A stretch of DNA of 64,000 nt from Macrolepiota albuminosa (GCA_027475525.1 JAMWFC010000107.1:328992-392991), one strand, 5' to 3'; shown: positions 11,510 through 23,420, counted from the stretch's first letter. The notes: a model not told the origin generated them from the letters alone. Numbers and translations: made by a program.

Positions 11510-12640
11510 TTTTTGTCAAGATTAACCATCCCGTTGTGCTGCTGACAAATCCATTATAAATCTGTTTGATTTGTTACCTCCAGTTGTGTACTAGAAGGAA
11601 CATAAACTAACAATATTCTGCTAGACCACAGGACATTCTGTGGATTATACATAAATATTACTCTAGTATTGTGTACTAGGCTACAGCACTTTACTACAGA
11701 CATTTCAATTAGTTTGGACAGGACTCAGGTCCACTAAGATTAACCATCCCATTGTTTTGTTCCATTATGCCACTCTCATTTTCAATTAGTTTGGACAGGA
11801 CTCAGGTCCACTAAGATTAACCATCCCATTGTTTTGTTCCATTATGCCACTCTCATGAACACAAAAAATCACATACTATTCAACAATTACACAAGGGGGA
11901 CTCGAACCCTCAAATTGTGCAGTAGAAAGAATATAGACTGACAATATTTTGCTAGACCACAGGACGTTGTAAAAAATTACAACCTTACATTGTTTATCAT
12001 ACTGTGTAGTAAATAACAATTAGTAAAGCAAAGTTATGTCATGTTTAATGATGTGCACTAGCAGGATTCGAACCCGGCTCTTGTGCACAATATGAAATAT
12101 CAATGTATCAATATTCCATTGGACCACAGGTCCTTACCAAAAATCAGTACAGTATATATGTAGTGCAAAAATCAGTAAATACAATTAGTAAAACGAAGTT
12201 GAGTCATGTCTAATGTGCACTAGCGGGATTTGAACCCACCTCTTGTGCACAATATGAAATATCAATGTATCAATATTCTATTGGACCACAGGTCCTTACC
12301 AAAAATCAGTACAGTTTACATGTAGTGCAAAAATGCAGCAGTATAAAAAGACACCATTATATGACATTATGGTTGACTAGAGGAGTCTGGACTAGGGGAG
12401 TCAAACTCGCCACTCCACACAATACTGAAAATTGAGTGGATCAGATCAACTACCACAGGTGCTTACTACAGGTCAGTACGATGTACATGTAGAGCAAAAA
12501 TGCACCCACATAAAAACACACCATTAGTCACCATTAAGGTGGAGTAAGGGGAGTAGAACCCACCACTGTACACAATATTGAATATCAATAAACAAATATT
12601 CCACTGAACTACTGGGACTGGCTGCACCGCTGACATCAGC
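11510..12640 (-). repeat. Tandem array of tRNA-derived (SINE-like) units
   Basis: About six diverged copies recur with a spacing near 165 bp, best seen at about 11,893, 12,060, 12,228, 12,395 and 12,548. On the minus strand each has an A-box-like TGGTCCAATGGAATATTG and, 50-60 nt further, a B-box-like GGGTTCGAATCC (clearest in the copies at 11,893 and 12,060). This is the layout of an internal RNA polymerase III promoter. None folds convincingly as a complete functional tRNA: the anticodon region is AT-rich and the acceptor stems do not pair. A 77-bp duplication (11703-11856) sits inside the array. Confidence 0.6.
11703..11856. repeat. 77-bp direct tandem duplication
   Basis: Positions 11703-11779 and 11780-11856 are identical, with mismatching flanks, so the unit is exactly 77 bp. 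It lies in non-coding repeat DNA. Confidence 0.95.
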
Positions 12641-12796
12641 TACCGTCTGCTGGCATGCCAGTAGACAGCGGATACTCACGCACCCTCTTCTGCCCTTCCT
12701 CCTCTTTCTCCCCCATGCCATCCTCTCTACTCCCCACACTACCTCACATGCCACCTCCATCTACCACATGCACCCCGCTTCCCTCCTCCCCCATGC

Positions 12797-13474
12797 AATG
12801 GTTAAATGTGTGTTCCGTTGCTGGAGGCTTTCCCAAGGCTGGGGATTTGATTCTCCCCCACAAGCATATGGTGGGCAAGATGAAGTTACCTTTTTCCTTG
12901 GTCCAACCAGACTCTGTGGACCTGCGTAGGCCTCTGTGGATGTCTGCTGGTGCCCTGCGCAGGCCTGCGTGGGCCCATATAGGTTTGAGTCTATTGACAT
13001 ATGTCTGCATGGATGTCTGCTGGTGGCTTGCATAGGCCTGTGTAGGTCTGCAGGGCCCTTTTGTAGACATACACTGGCATTGGGGGTGGGAAAAGGAGGG
13101 AAGGGGAGGTGTGCAGCCTCGAATTATTGTGGGGAGGAAGGGAGTGGGGAACCTCAAGGAGGGTTTATTCATGCCATGACGTCCACCAATGGAGAAGGTT
13201 TTCACTTGTGGGCTGATGCCTGCTGGTGGCCGCTGATGCACATTGACATTTGCTAGTGTCTGCTGGCATCCGCCGGGCCTGCATGTGCATGTGTGTGCCC
13301 ACCTTTTATCAATCTACTGGACCATTTCATACAGCACATTGTGACATGTCCATGGCTCTGTATTCTACGGCACTGTGGGGACTGCTCCGCTCCAGTGTAG
13401 CAGACTCCACTGGACATGTATGGTATGGCACAAAGTGAGTTCCCATACAATGTATGACACGTACCATTGTGATG
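12797..13474 (+). repeat. Dispersed repeat, copy 1 (about 680 bp, tRNA-like head)
   Basis: This segment is a diverged direct copy of 23,421-24,112. Shared landmarks in order are AATGGTTAA..TGTGTTCC, TTGCTGGAGGCTT, a CCTGCGTAGG-rich internal part, GACATACACTGGCAT, ATTCATGCCATGAC, TTTTCACTTGTGGGCTGATG and a right end with CATACAATGTATGACAC. The head resembles a tRNA 5' half plus a T-arm-like element. Only short spurious open frames are present, so I treat it as a non-coding mobile repeat, perhaps a long SINE. Confidence 0.7.
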
Positions 13475-14321
13475 TCTCTATATGATATACCAGCAAATTG
13501 ATGTTGAAGTTATAAACCATTGACAAAGTATTGTTGTGAAATCTTCATTTCTAGGTAAGGCAGAGGAGCTTGAAATTGTAGTATCCTGAGATATAATTTG
13601 TAGTACAGGACCTCCATTCAAGACATCTGGTATCAGTGAATTTGGAATATGATAAACAAAGGATTGAGGAGTAGCATGTAAAACAATAGAAAAAGGACAA
13701 GAAAGAGATGTTAGAATAAAAAAAACTTGGTAATATAAAGAATGTGCAAAACACTGATGGAGCTCTCATGTAAAAATTTGTAACTGGAGAACAAAGAGTT
13801 AAACAACTAATTGCTGGAGAAAGTTGAGCTAACAGATCATTGTGATGTGATGTCTGAAATAAATTATAATGATTTATAAGAGGAATATTGAGATGAGTTA
13901 GAGCAGGTGCATATATGTTGCAATTAAAAGTTGGTATTCAATTAACTAGTATGGAAGTAGTTGAAATGTTATGAGAGTGACAATGTTTCAAAGTGGATAA
14001 AAGATGGAAAGTGAAAAGATTAGAGATTTTGGTATGATCTAATATCAAAATATATAAAGAGTCTGGAACAAAAGTGGATATATGCAGAGAAAATTCTCAA
14101 ATAAAGGTATATTGGGTTGAAGAACCTGATTAGGCAATTCAAGGTACTGAGATAGAAGACAATATAGATACTTATGAAGATAGATAACATAGCAAATCAG
14201 ACATTGTAGTGATCCTAATAAACAAAATTGTAATGAAAGCATCTGAATAAGAAAATAATCAGGAGTTGTCTCTAGTTGCATAAAGAAGTACCAGCTATTT
14301 TTAAAAAAGGATGCCTATAAT
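13475..14321. other. AT-rich intergenic, no recognisable gene
   Basis: The sequence is AT-rich with only short open frames on both strands and no motif I can place. It is the left flank of the LINE. Joined to 21,836 onward it would restore the pre-insertion sequence. Confidence 0.5.
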
Positions 14322-14329
14322 TTGTTAGA

Positions 14330-14332
<3 letters not shown>
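14322..14332. repeat. LINE-1 target-site duplication, left copy
   Basis: The 11-bp TTGTTAGACCT adjoins the poly(T) tract and recurs at 21825-21835 beside the other end of the element. Confidence 0.85.

Positions 14333-14383
<51 letters not shown>
14333..14383 (-). other. LINE-1 3' poly(A) tail
   Basis: An uninterrupted run of about 50 T on the plus strand equals a poly(A) tail on the minus strand. It follows a roughly 400-nt 3' UTR after the ORF2 stop at 14,783. Confidence 0.9.
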
Positions 14384-14384
<1 letters not shown>

Positions 14385-14782
14385 GTGGTATCACGGCAGT
14401 CTGCCGACCGTTCACATAAGTCAACCTCTTACAGACTAGGATAAATGCGATATATCGCTCATTTATTTCATTTCTATCTCGTTCTCCCGGGTATGGCCAC
14501 CCCGCTGGAAATGCCTTTACGCACAGAGTGTGGGACTCGCTAACCAATACCCACTAAAACCACGGACAATTTTCTCCAGAGCCTGAGGGGTGATACGTCT
14601 CCCTGTATTAGGTTCGCCCATGTTTTCTTTATCAGCCCGGGCTTGTATGCCTTATTGCCAAACCTATCTCCATCTGTCGCTAGGCAATCAAGCTTTATTC
14701 GTCATGTTATTGCAGCTCTTATTCTTTGTACTACTTCTCTGTCGGTGAAAGTACGTTCCGGGTCAGAATCTCTTGAGATTCT

Positions 14783-17700
14783 CTATTCACACCTTAATTT
14801 CCAGATTAAGTAGGTAGCTTCAGATATAACTATCTTCCTGAATCTACGTTCTCCTTTATCACCCTTTCTCTTCTTTTTGGTGAGTGCACATCCGAGCTGA
14901 TCACCTAGAGAAGGTTTAGTGAAGGGTAGTCCTTTCTTAGCATGTAACGCCGTGATAAAATTCCATACTACATTTTGACCTGATGCGGTGCACTCTGTCA
15001 GGATGTGCTCGACTGTTTCTGTTGTTCTGCACTGTGGGCACACCGCTCTTTCTTCGTAATCCTTTATATTCTCCCAGTATCTTCCTATTTTATAGGAATT
15101 ATGCATCGCTCGCCATAAAAAATTTCTGGTCTGGCGGGTTAGGTCTTTATCTCTTAGGGACGTCCAAATTTGCTTGTCAGTAGGGAAATCGCCTAGCCTC
15201 TCCCTTGCTGCCCATTGCGTCATGTCTAGATGTGCCGTAGTGCCTTTTCTATGCAGTTTAGGCGCTCTCTCTATTATTCCTCTATACGCTGTTGCTTGCG
15301 TCAACTTCGCTAGTTTTGTGCCCGAGAGATTGTATCTCTGTGGTATATCCAGGTTTACTTCGTCTGGGGTTGCCTTACGCGCGCCTTCATTCGCAAGTCT
15401 GTCAGCCTCCTCGTTTCCTTCAATTCCGGCATGACCTTTAACTTTCTCTAGCAATGTAATTCCGTTTCTCTTTCGGATAGTTGCAACTATCATTCTAAGG
15501 ATTTCCTTGTTTGCTATTCCTATCCAGCCTTCGTCTTCTCTTTTTTCTAGATGTCTGGATAGGCTATCTATTGCAATTTGCGAATCACTTTTTATCAGGA
15601 TCGCTTGGTCTGGTTGGGCAGTTTGCGCCGCCACCAGTATGGCTACCAATTCCCCTGCGTTGTTCGTCTGTGACACGCTCTCTGGTAGACGGATTGCCTG
15701 ATTCCTTGGGTCGCCATCACCAAACCACACTCCAGCTCCTGCTGCTTGTACCCCTTCGTCGTTCTTTATACACGAGCCATCTGTGTATATCGTTGTTACA
15801 TCTATTGGGGACCGTGGGGTCCTTGTGTACATGGACTGTTCAGTGGACGTCTGTCTCGACTCCGTGAAGACCCTGAATCCCTCTCCGAGGGACCTCCTTG
15901 TGGTGAAGTCTGGTTCGATTATTAGTCTGCCCTCTTGTGCAAGCTCTTTCTCCTCCTCCGTTATCTTCCGGATTATCTCCGGGGCATTTGGGTTCCACTT
16001 TTCTCCCAACCTTGCTATATAATCTCGTGCCAGCTTGCTACATTTGTGCGGGTTTCCGCATCCTCTACTTCTCATATCCTTACACACTGGACACGCGCAG
16101 TTCCTCCTTGCTTTGTGGTCACTGGGTTTTCCAGGGCCTAGGGCTTTGCCCAGTTCTACCATACTGTCTACCGTGTATACCTTATGCGTTCTTCTCATAC
16201 ATATCATAGATGCTGAGTTTATCCGTACATATTTTTCCTGCGCAAGGCCGATATGGAACCAGACGGGCATCTGTCCCTTAAGGTCGTTAGCAAGTATGAG
16301 GGGGTGAAAGGTCACGTCGTGTTTTTTTATTGCCTGGAGCATCTTTTGTAACGGTGTTGGTAAGCCGCCTTCCTTATTTCTCACGTCCACTCTCATTGAT
16401 TGCAGTAAGAAGCTCCCTAGGGCACGCTTATCTACTCCCTGCGTCGCGGCAATTTTTGTGTTGATGATCTCGTCTGCCATTGTCGCCCACCTCGGGCGTT
16501 CTTTGTCGAAATTTAGATACCTCTGGGCCTTCATGATTTCTATTGCTTCGTTCCTTGCTTTCAGGTCTAGTACCTTCCTGCCTCCTTCCTCTATAGGCAA
16601 GCGCATGGTGTTTATCCCTACTACCTGTCTCGACTCACTATTCCATAGAAACTCATTTATCATCTTTGTTAATTGGTTTTCTATCTGCTTAGGCATTCCT
16701 TGAACTCTGGTTCTGTATTGAGTACGTCCGCCTATTACCATATTTACTATCAGCCGTCTGCCTTCTAGCGTTGGCCTTCCCTTATTCCATCTTTTTAGGT
16801 CCCTCGTTATGGCTTCTATTGTCGGGGTCCATACGCTAACGTTGTCGACCTTGTTGCCTATGAAAGCACCCAGGAGGCGTGTCGCCTCCCCATCTCCCGC
16901 TATCTTGATGTCTCCAGGTATGGTTTGGTTAGCATTTGCGGTCGTCCGTGAACGTATAATTTTATTTCTGTGTTCCTCTGAGCCGACTGGAACAATTACC
17001 GTTTTTGGTATGTTGAATCGTGCTCCTGAAGCAGCACACCATTCTTTCAACAGCTTCTGTAGATCATGGAAACTGTCCTCCTCGCCTAGGTAGATTGTGG
17101 TATCATCAGCGAACAGCGTTGCGATCAGCTTCTCAACACCTACGTTTATACCCTTAAGGTTCGAGGATCTCAGCATTTGCGCAAGGGATTCTATAGCAAT
17201 GTTAAAGAGGAGGCATGATAGCGGGTCCCCTTGTCGTACTCCTCTCGTAACTCTGTATTTATCACTTATCTCGCCGTTCAGGATGATTTTCGTGTATGCA
17301 TCGCTATATAATGCCTTTACTGTATTTATAAATCCTTCCGGGAGTCCAAATTCTTTCATTGCTTTCCACAGAAACGGATGGAGAATTTTGTCGTAAGCTT
17401 TCTCCTGGTCCAAACATACAATCATTCCATTTTTCTCTGTCAATTCACACCATTCTATTGCGATCCGGGCTAGTTCAGTTTGGTCTTCGATTCTTCTTCC
17501 ACGCATGAAGCCCGCTTGGTCTCGGTGGATGATGTCTGGGGCTACCTTACCCAACCTCATGGATAAGGCCTTAGTCATTATTTTATAATCAGTGTTTAGT
17601 ACGGTAATAGGGCGGTAGTTTCCTATGTCCGTCTTATCCCCTTTTTTATACAGGGGGCACATCCACCCTTCGGCAAATCTTGTTCCCTGTTTGATGCCAA

Positions 17701-19722
17701 ATGTTTGTATGTCCTGGTATACATTTGTTAAGGCCCATACCACATTGAATCCTGGCTTTTCGTCCTTTTGGGCCTCTTCGAACCGAAAGACAAGTTCCTT
17801 CCATACTTCGTGAATGATTCCATCAAGGCCAGCAGCTTTTCCATTTTGTAACTTGCTTATCGCTTCTCCTACTTCAGCCTCATTCATCAACGCACTTAAG
17901 TCGTCCCTCTGCTCATTTTTTAGCTTTACTTTAACTTTTGACAGGACTTTTCTCATTTTCCTACGGTGATCGCTCGGGTTTGCTGGTATGTCTTTCTCCT
18001 GGAGCTGCTCATGGTGTTTTCTCGCTATTTCGGCCATTTTTTCTGACTTTCTTTCTAGTTCGTTATTTCTTGGACTGAGTTTGCGTAATGCGGGAATACT
18101 GTCCCTCGTTTTTTGTTCCTTGTTCATGTTGATCCAGGGTTTTGACACCGTTTCCCCATACAGAAGGTATGACGTTGCTACTGTGTCTCTTGCTCTCGCA
18201 AAACGCTGCATCTCTAGGTCTTTTATTCTCTCATCTAGTATTGCCGCTTCCTCCCTCTTTGAGTGCTCGTCTATATTTGGACTATTCAGGGTTTTTCTCC
18301 GATCTTTTCTCAGGTTTTCAATTTCACGCAGTATGTTAGGTTTAATCTCCTTCGACCGGTTTCTTATAATTTCTAACATCTCACTTTTGAATGTAGCGTG
18401 GAGGCGCTGCGGGTTTAACAGTCCGGTTCTGTTGTCTACGCATTTTTCAAGTTGGCTTTGGTGCTCGATACCTAGCGTTTCGATACGATCCATGAGTTCT
18501 GTATCTTTTACTAGGTTTACTGGCATGGCATACCTCCCCTTCCCAATATATGGTTGCCAGGGGTTTAATAGTGTCATCGTGACTAGTGAGTGGTCAGTGT
18601 TAATGCCGGATCTTTCTATCTTCCAGTCCCAGCTGTAATTCAGAAGGTTCTCCCTGAGGTATATTCTATCAATCCTCGACTGTATAGGTCTGTTCACCAT
18701 TTGGTATGAGAAGTCTACCGTCGTCGGATTCTCTCGTCTCCATCCATCCGCAACGCTGAGGTGTGCTTTCAGCCTTGCCAATTCCCTCGTGGCTCCTACT
18801 GGGTCCGTGTGGGCCGGCAGTCTATCTATCGCCTCTTCTACTACATTCATATCTCCCATCATTATGCTTGGTTTTAATAAAATCGGTCTTATTTTCCAAT
18901 GCGATCTTAGTTTTCGCCAGAAGCTTTCATTTTCGCTTGGTTCATTTGGCGCGTATACATTCATGCAGCTTATATCTCGGTCTTCGTACCACGGCAATTC
19001 CAGTATTAGTGCCCTTCCTGGTATCAGTTCTCTCGTTCTGGCTTCCTTCCACCTCGTAGTTCTTTTATCCAGGATGAATGCCACTCCGCCCTTCCTGGTA
19101 TCAGTTCTCTCGTTCTGGCTTCCTTCCACCTCGTAGTTCTTTTATCCAGGATGAATGCCACTCCCATGGCATTTGGTCGTTCTGGGTTATCACTCATGAC
19201 TATCTTCATTTGCCTTTCGAAGAGGTCTTCAATCTCCTCTCTCCGATTTCCACTTATGTGCGTCTCTTGCAAAGCTAATATATCAATCCTTTTTTCCCTC
19301 ATCAACTGGCGCATTTCATGCCATTTAGTTATTGTGGATATAGAGTTGCCGCCTTTCATGTTCAGCGAAGCAAATCTTAGTGCTCCACGCTTGCTTTTCC
19401 CCTTCTTCGGGGTCACCGTATTGTGTCTTTCCGTCACTTCCAGTACCTCTTCCGAAAGAGTTTGTGTGAGAAACTCCGTCGTCAGAGGTTGTGTATGCCG
19501 CGATCCATTGCCGATCCCTCCCAGGCCGTCGTCAGAGTCATGGATGATGGTTTGGCCGTAGTCCCCTCCTGCCTGGGCGGGGAGTTGTCCGTTGCCGATA
19601 TTTATGCTCCTAGTGTTTTGTTCTTCTCTAATTGTGACAGGTGGTGGTTTTTGGGCAATGTTCTGGTATATGCTACCTTCCCTTAAGCAGGATCGCTGCG
19701 TGGCACTGCCCGCCGTAAACAC
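14783..19722 (-). CDS. LINE-1 ORF2: APE endonuclease / reverse transcriptase / RNase H
   Basis: ORF2 performs target-primed reverse transcription. The N-terminal frame (19,722 to 19,024) carries the APE endonuclease start (FASLNMKGG, then DILALQETHIS). The main frame (19,129 to 14,783) continues with the APE motifs GDMNVVEEAIDRLP, SRIDRIY and TDHSLVTM. RT blocks follow (VCLDQEKAYDK, GVRQGDPLSCLLFNI, FADDTTIYLG). A Cys/His cluster CPVC...C...HKC comes next, then an RNase H domain with all four expected acidic residues (TDGS, NNAGELVA, IKSDSQIA, HAGIEGNEEAD). A C-terminal CPQC...H....C finger closes the protein. The two frames overlap only because 77 bp (19011-19087) is repeated at 19088-19164. 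Removing one copy would give a single frame of about 1,620 codons. Confidence 0.92.
19011..19164. repeat. 77-bp direct tandem duplication inside LINE-1 ORF2
   Basis: Positions 19011-19087 and 19088-19164 are identical with mismatching flanks. 77 is not a multiple of three, so this repeat alone frameshifts ORF2 within the endonuclease domain. Confidence 0.97.
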
Positions 19723-19907
19723 GACTGCTGCCTGGACTTACCTAGTCCAGCTAGGGGGCCAGTCTAAGATTACCTGTCGTTCGGAAACCCAGTAAATTCA
19801 TCTTAGACTGTCTTGGCCCTTGTTTGCCGGTTCAGAATATTAATGAGTATCTCTTTCATTATCAAAAAAATGCTTCATTGTTGCGTTATCGTATGAGTGA
19901 CAAGTAG

Positions 19908-21533
19908 CTAGTTACGGTCTCGTCTGCCATTGCTGGGACCAGGGATCCGGCTTCCCCTCCTCCAGGACTCGGCACGTCGCTCATTTCTGTTCTTGTCGTT
20001 ACGTTGTGCCCTCTCATTCCTGCTTGAGGACGCAAACTCTACTGTTTCTTCAATCTTTCCTTCCACTTTATTTCCGAACCAACCCTCCAGAGATGTGTAA
20101 GCGCAGTGCATGGGGTTGTGGTCGGCTCCTTTGCAGAGGTAACAGTGGAGTCGGTAGTTTTCATCTACGAGTGTCGCACTGCCACAATCCATGTCTATGA
20201 ACTTAGCCTCTCTTATGTGTTGTATGAGTACAAAATAATTCGTCCAGGTAAGTGGTGGGGGCTGTTTAAAGAAGACGTTCCAGATTGGTTTTCTGGGCCT
20301 GCCAGTGGTCGAGTGATCTACCGACTCCTCCCCTTTCACCAGTCGGACCACTAGAGACTGTATAACCTCGAAAGCCAGGCTTAGATCATGCTGCGACGTT
20401 TCGTCGTCAATGATTTTACTCCTGAGTAGAGCTACGGTCGACTCGTCGTTCTTCAGAGTTCGCCTTACAATATCCGTGGCTATCTCTTCCGATTCCTGTA
20501 TCGCCTCCTGGGATTGTATGCTAAGAGTGAAGCCCTCGATCGTGCATAAGAAGCTAGGGGTTGGAGGGTGGTACGGGAGGAAGAAGACGGATATGATAGG
20601 TGTCGATACAATAAGATGCGTTGCCAATATGTTAAACGCCGTCGTCGAAATGTCGGAGACCAAGAAGTGGTATGGCGGTTTGTACCTGTCGTTGTTCCTG
20701 CGCATTGAGTTGATGTCTTTCTCCTGCTGAGGCGTGGATAGCCTAGCTCTCTCGCCGGTCATCTCCTTTATAAGCTCCTTGATTTTCTCACTTGTAGTCA
20801 TCAAGTCCGCCGTATTACTTGCCTGCCATTCTCTGACCCAGAGCTTGGGCTCTGGGTAGGCGTCAAAATGCTCTCTTTGTTCCGGCAGTAAGTTGAACCA
20901 GGGAGGAGTGGAGATATGAATGACCGGAAAGCCACCTACTGGCATCGGGGTATGGGATAGGCTACTGGGGAGTTGGGGCAGGATGATGGGTTGGGGACTT
21001 TCTTCGGCCACCAGCATGCTCGCATTCCCTGCATCTGAGGGCCGAATAGCGATGTGTCTTATGATCCAGATGGGGTCTGCCCTCTCCCTTTGCTCAGGAG
21101 TAGGAGGGGGCTGTGGAGTCGACTCCCTGCCAGGACTAATCATCTGGGGGGAGGACGGGTCATGGGTATCGATTAGTGTCTCATCGCCGTCAAAGTCCAT
21201 GTCCTGGTCTGCTTCGTTTGAGATTGTCATTCCAGACAGACTGGGGGGTGGCGGGGCCCTGGGGGGTGACTGGTTCTGTGGCTCTCCATCCAATTCGTCC
21301 ATATCTGATATTGGCTGAGGACTACCAAGAAGTCTCCTTTTCCTATCGTGACTCTTGACTCCTTTCTGTTTTTGCGGGCTGGAGGATTGTGCACGTTTAC
21401 GCTGATCACTGACCTTTGTCATGGGCAGGGGAGACAGTCGCAGCGGCTCTCTGTTCTCTTTTTTGTTCAGGTCGCGGTAATTTTTTGTATACCGTATATT
21501 CACCCTGAGCCTCGTTGTGTTTATACCTGTCAT
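19908..21533 (-). CDS. LINE-1 ORF1: nucleic-acid-binding gag-like protein, 541 aa
   Basis: A single open frame of 541 codons lies upstream of ORF2. It has a basic N-terminus with RKRAQSS/HDRKRR motifs, a long Pro/Ser-rich disordered region, a conserved central part, and a zinc knuckle near residue 475 (CYLCKGADHNPMHC, i.e. C-x2-C-x4-H-x4-C). An Arg/Gly-rich tail ends the protein. The ORF1 of the second LINE (35,000-36,745) has the same order and a comparable knuckle. LINE ORF1 proteins bind the element RNA and form the retrotransposition particle. The 185-nt gap between ORF1 and ORF2 is non-coding. The start is the first Met of the open frame. Confidence 0.88.
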   Translation of the reverse strand: MTGINTTRLRVNIRYTKNYRDLNKKENREPLRLSPLPMTKVSDQRKRAQSSSPQKQKGVKSHDRKRRLLGSPQPISDMDELDGEPQNQSPPRAPPPPSLSGMTISNEADQDMDFDGDETLIDTHDPSSPQMISPGRESTPQPPPTPEQRERADPIWIIRHIAIRPSDAGNASMLVAEESPQPIILPQLPSSLSHTPMPVGGFPVIHISTPPWFNLLPEQREHFDAYPEPKLWVREWQASNTADLMTTSEKIKELIKEMTGERARLSTPQQEKDINSMRRNNDRYKPPYHFLVSDISTTAFNILATHLIVSTPIISVFFLPYHPPTPSFLCTIEGFTLSIQSQEAIQESEEIATDIVRRTLKNDESTVALLRSKIIDDETSQHDLSLAFEVIQSLVVRLVKGEESVDHSTTGRPRKPIWNVFFKQPPPLTWTNYFVLIQHIREAKFIDMDCGSATLVDENYRLHCYLCKGADHNPMHCAYTSLEGWFGNKVEGKIEETVEFASSSRNERAQRNDKNRNERRAESWRRGSRIPGPSNGRRDRN

Positions 21534-21824
21534 GTGGGCCTCTTGAATGCTCCGCCTGTGGGTGCGTGCAAGAAAGTTCGTTTTTTGTTTCGAGGGAGTG
21601 AGTGAGGATGTATCGCCCTTTTCCTTGGTGTTTGAGGTTGACTGGCTCTGTGTCTAGCCCTTCTCCGTCGAGGTTCTTCAGAGGAATAGCATCGGGGGGG
21701 CCCCACCTCTGCTACCCAGGCAGCTTCTCCAAACGGAGGAAATGAAGGGCATACCGGCCAATTTGCTCGGTAGCCGCACCAGGGTTAGTGATGCAGGTGG
21801 TGGTTCGTGGTCAAGGGGCCCCCC
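21534..21824 (-). promoter_or_regulatory. LINE-1 5' UTR / internal promoter region
   Basis: This stretch of about 290 nt upstream of ORF1 is G/C-rich and ends at the element's first base next to the TSD. Its outermost bases (GGGGGGCCCCTTGAC) resemble the start of the second LINE at 34,427. LINEs of this type carry their promoter internally; that role here is inference. Confidence 0.5.
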
Positions 21825-21835
21825 TTGTTAGACCT
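21825..21835. repeat. LINE-1 target-site duplication, right copy
   Basis: TTGTTAGACCT is identical to 14322-14332. Confidence 0.85.
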
Positions 21836-23420
21836 AATTTAATAGCTACAAAGACTAACAAACAATAATGAAACCTCAGAATCAATCTCAAATAGAAAAC
21901 AACTTTTTCATATCTAACAAACGATAATTACTACAGGCTATTAGTTAGACAAATATTGCTGAATTGAATAACTGTATATTTAACAACCTCAAAGTCAATC
22001 CCAGATAAAGGAGAACAACTGAGGTTGTAATACACTTTGATGTATACATATAATTGAATACATATGACTTGTATGCTGCTGATCTACCAGGCTACTACAG
22101 TCAACAAGTATGTACTTCTATAGAATAGAATAAGTTAATGCTCTCAACCTCAGTCTAATCTGACTGAGGATATATGCTTCCTGTTGTTGGATATATATAT
22201 TGATGCAAAATATAGTTTTTAACTTAGTACAAGCTGCTTAAATAGAATTGAATAGATCTTATTTCAAAATTAAGTTTTGAGGAAGTTAGTTACATATGTA
22301 TGCAAGTTGTAATAGAGTGTTATAATTTTAGTATAATTTATTTTTGAATGTAAAACTAACTTTATGCTCAAAAATAGATTCAAATAGTATTATAAAATTT
22401 AATCTGAAGTCAACAAATTTGCTTATATATCTAAGGACTCTGAGTCATGCAAGTGCTTAGTTTGTATTTATTTTTAAGTGCAGTTAAAAAAAATCTATTA
22501 GTGCTATTACTTTTTAAAGATAAGTTATTGTTGGATGTTAGCATATTGTAATTCTAACTTTAAGCTCTAGGTATCATTGTTCAAACTTATAAACAACAAA
22601 AAAATGCTATAACTGCTGCCAAGTAGCTTGCAATTTATGTTTTATCTTTTAAAACAGTATTTTATTCTGTTTGAAACTACTTACTAATATAGCATGTTTT
22701 TATGCTGTTTTAGAAGTTTTATTCTGGTGATTCTCCACTATAAAAACTTAGCAACCTTTTTGATAAGATCTGGATAGAAGAGGATATTAAATTTCCTTGC
22801 TGAGCTCTTTTACTTTATATAAGCAGTTTTGCAAGAGCTATGTGTTGCTTTAAGTTACTTCTATATACTAATCAGGTTCTTTTGCAATGTTTGCTACTTA
22901 TATACACAACAGCCATATATTTTCAGTCTTGAAATTATTGATTTACATCTCTAACTATTCTCAATAAGAGTTGATATCATTAGATTTCTCTTATAGTCCA
23001 ATGATTTCTGTTATAGTCCAATGATTATTACAATGCTTATGTTCTTAATAATAAAAACCTTTTCTACAGCAATTTTTAAGACTTTCTTCTCATCAAATAG
23101 TTGTTGATGTTTTTTGTTGGATGTTTGCAGTTATAGTTGTCTCTTCTATGATATTTGTTAAGCAAAGTGATGAATCCTGTCAGAATATGATCAGAGTAGG
23201 TTCAGAGAATTGTAGTATTATGGCCCATAACTTTGTGACATTATATTTTGAAATTTCAAAATCAGCTAAAATGTGTAATCAAGCACTACATAATCTGTTG
23301 AGGTATTATATAGTAGTATTTTGCATGCTTATAGTATGTTTTTTATATTGGGGACCCGCAGAAACATAGGTCAGCGTCCATTCATTGTGCTATCCAATCT
23401 TCAAATCTATCCATTAGTAA
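21836..23420. other. AT-rich intergenic, no recognisable gene
   Basis: Very AT-rich sequence with only short open frames (for example 23,121-23,369 on the plus strand, no recognisable motif). A 22-bp near-perfect repeat around TTATAGTCCAATGATT occurs at about 22,994-23,030. I see nothing else. Confidence 0.5.

Larger units (their letters stand above)
14333..21824 (-). mobile_element. Full-length Tad1-like LINE (first of two)
   Basis: This 7.5-kb non-LTR retrotransposon lies on the minus strand. It starts with a G/C-rich 5' end (GGGGGGCCCCTTGAC), has ORF1 then ORF2, and ends in an A tail (poly(T) on the plus strand at about 14,332-14,383, roughly 50 nt). An 11-bp TSD brackets it at 14322-14332 and 21825-21835. 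It is far richer in CpG than its flanks. If the 77-bp duplication at 19,011 is an assembly error, both ORFs are intact, which makes this a candidate recently active copy. ORF1 with a zinc knuckle, plus APE, RT and RNase H in ORF2, fits the Tad1 clade of fungal LINEs. Confidence 0.93.

Noticed and set aside
11890..12310. Functional tRNA genes on the minus strand
   Set aside because: The A- and B-box-like motifs are present, but acceptor and anticodon stems do not pair and the copies diverge. They are better read as tRNA-derived repeats.
13475..14320. Degenerate Copia-type retrotransposon
   Set aside because: The AT-rich sequence suggested it, but no RT, integrase or protease motif can be found in any frame.
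19011..19164. Real frameshift inactivating LINE ORF2
   Set aside because: The break is exactly one of the 77-bp duplications seen throughout the window. An assembly error explains it better.
15000..21600. Many plus-strand open frames of 60-216 codons across the first LINE
   Set aside because: They are antisense shadows of ORF1 and ORF2. None has family motifs, and they follow from the G/C-rich coding composition.
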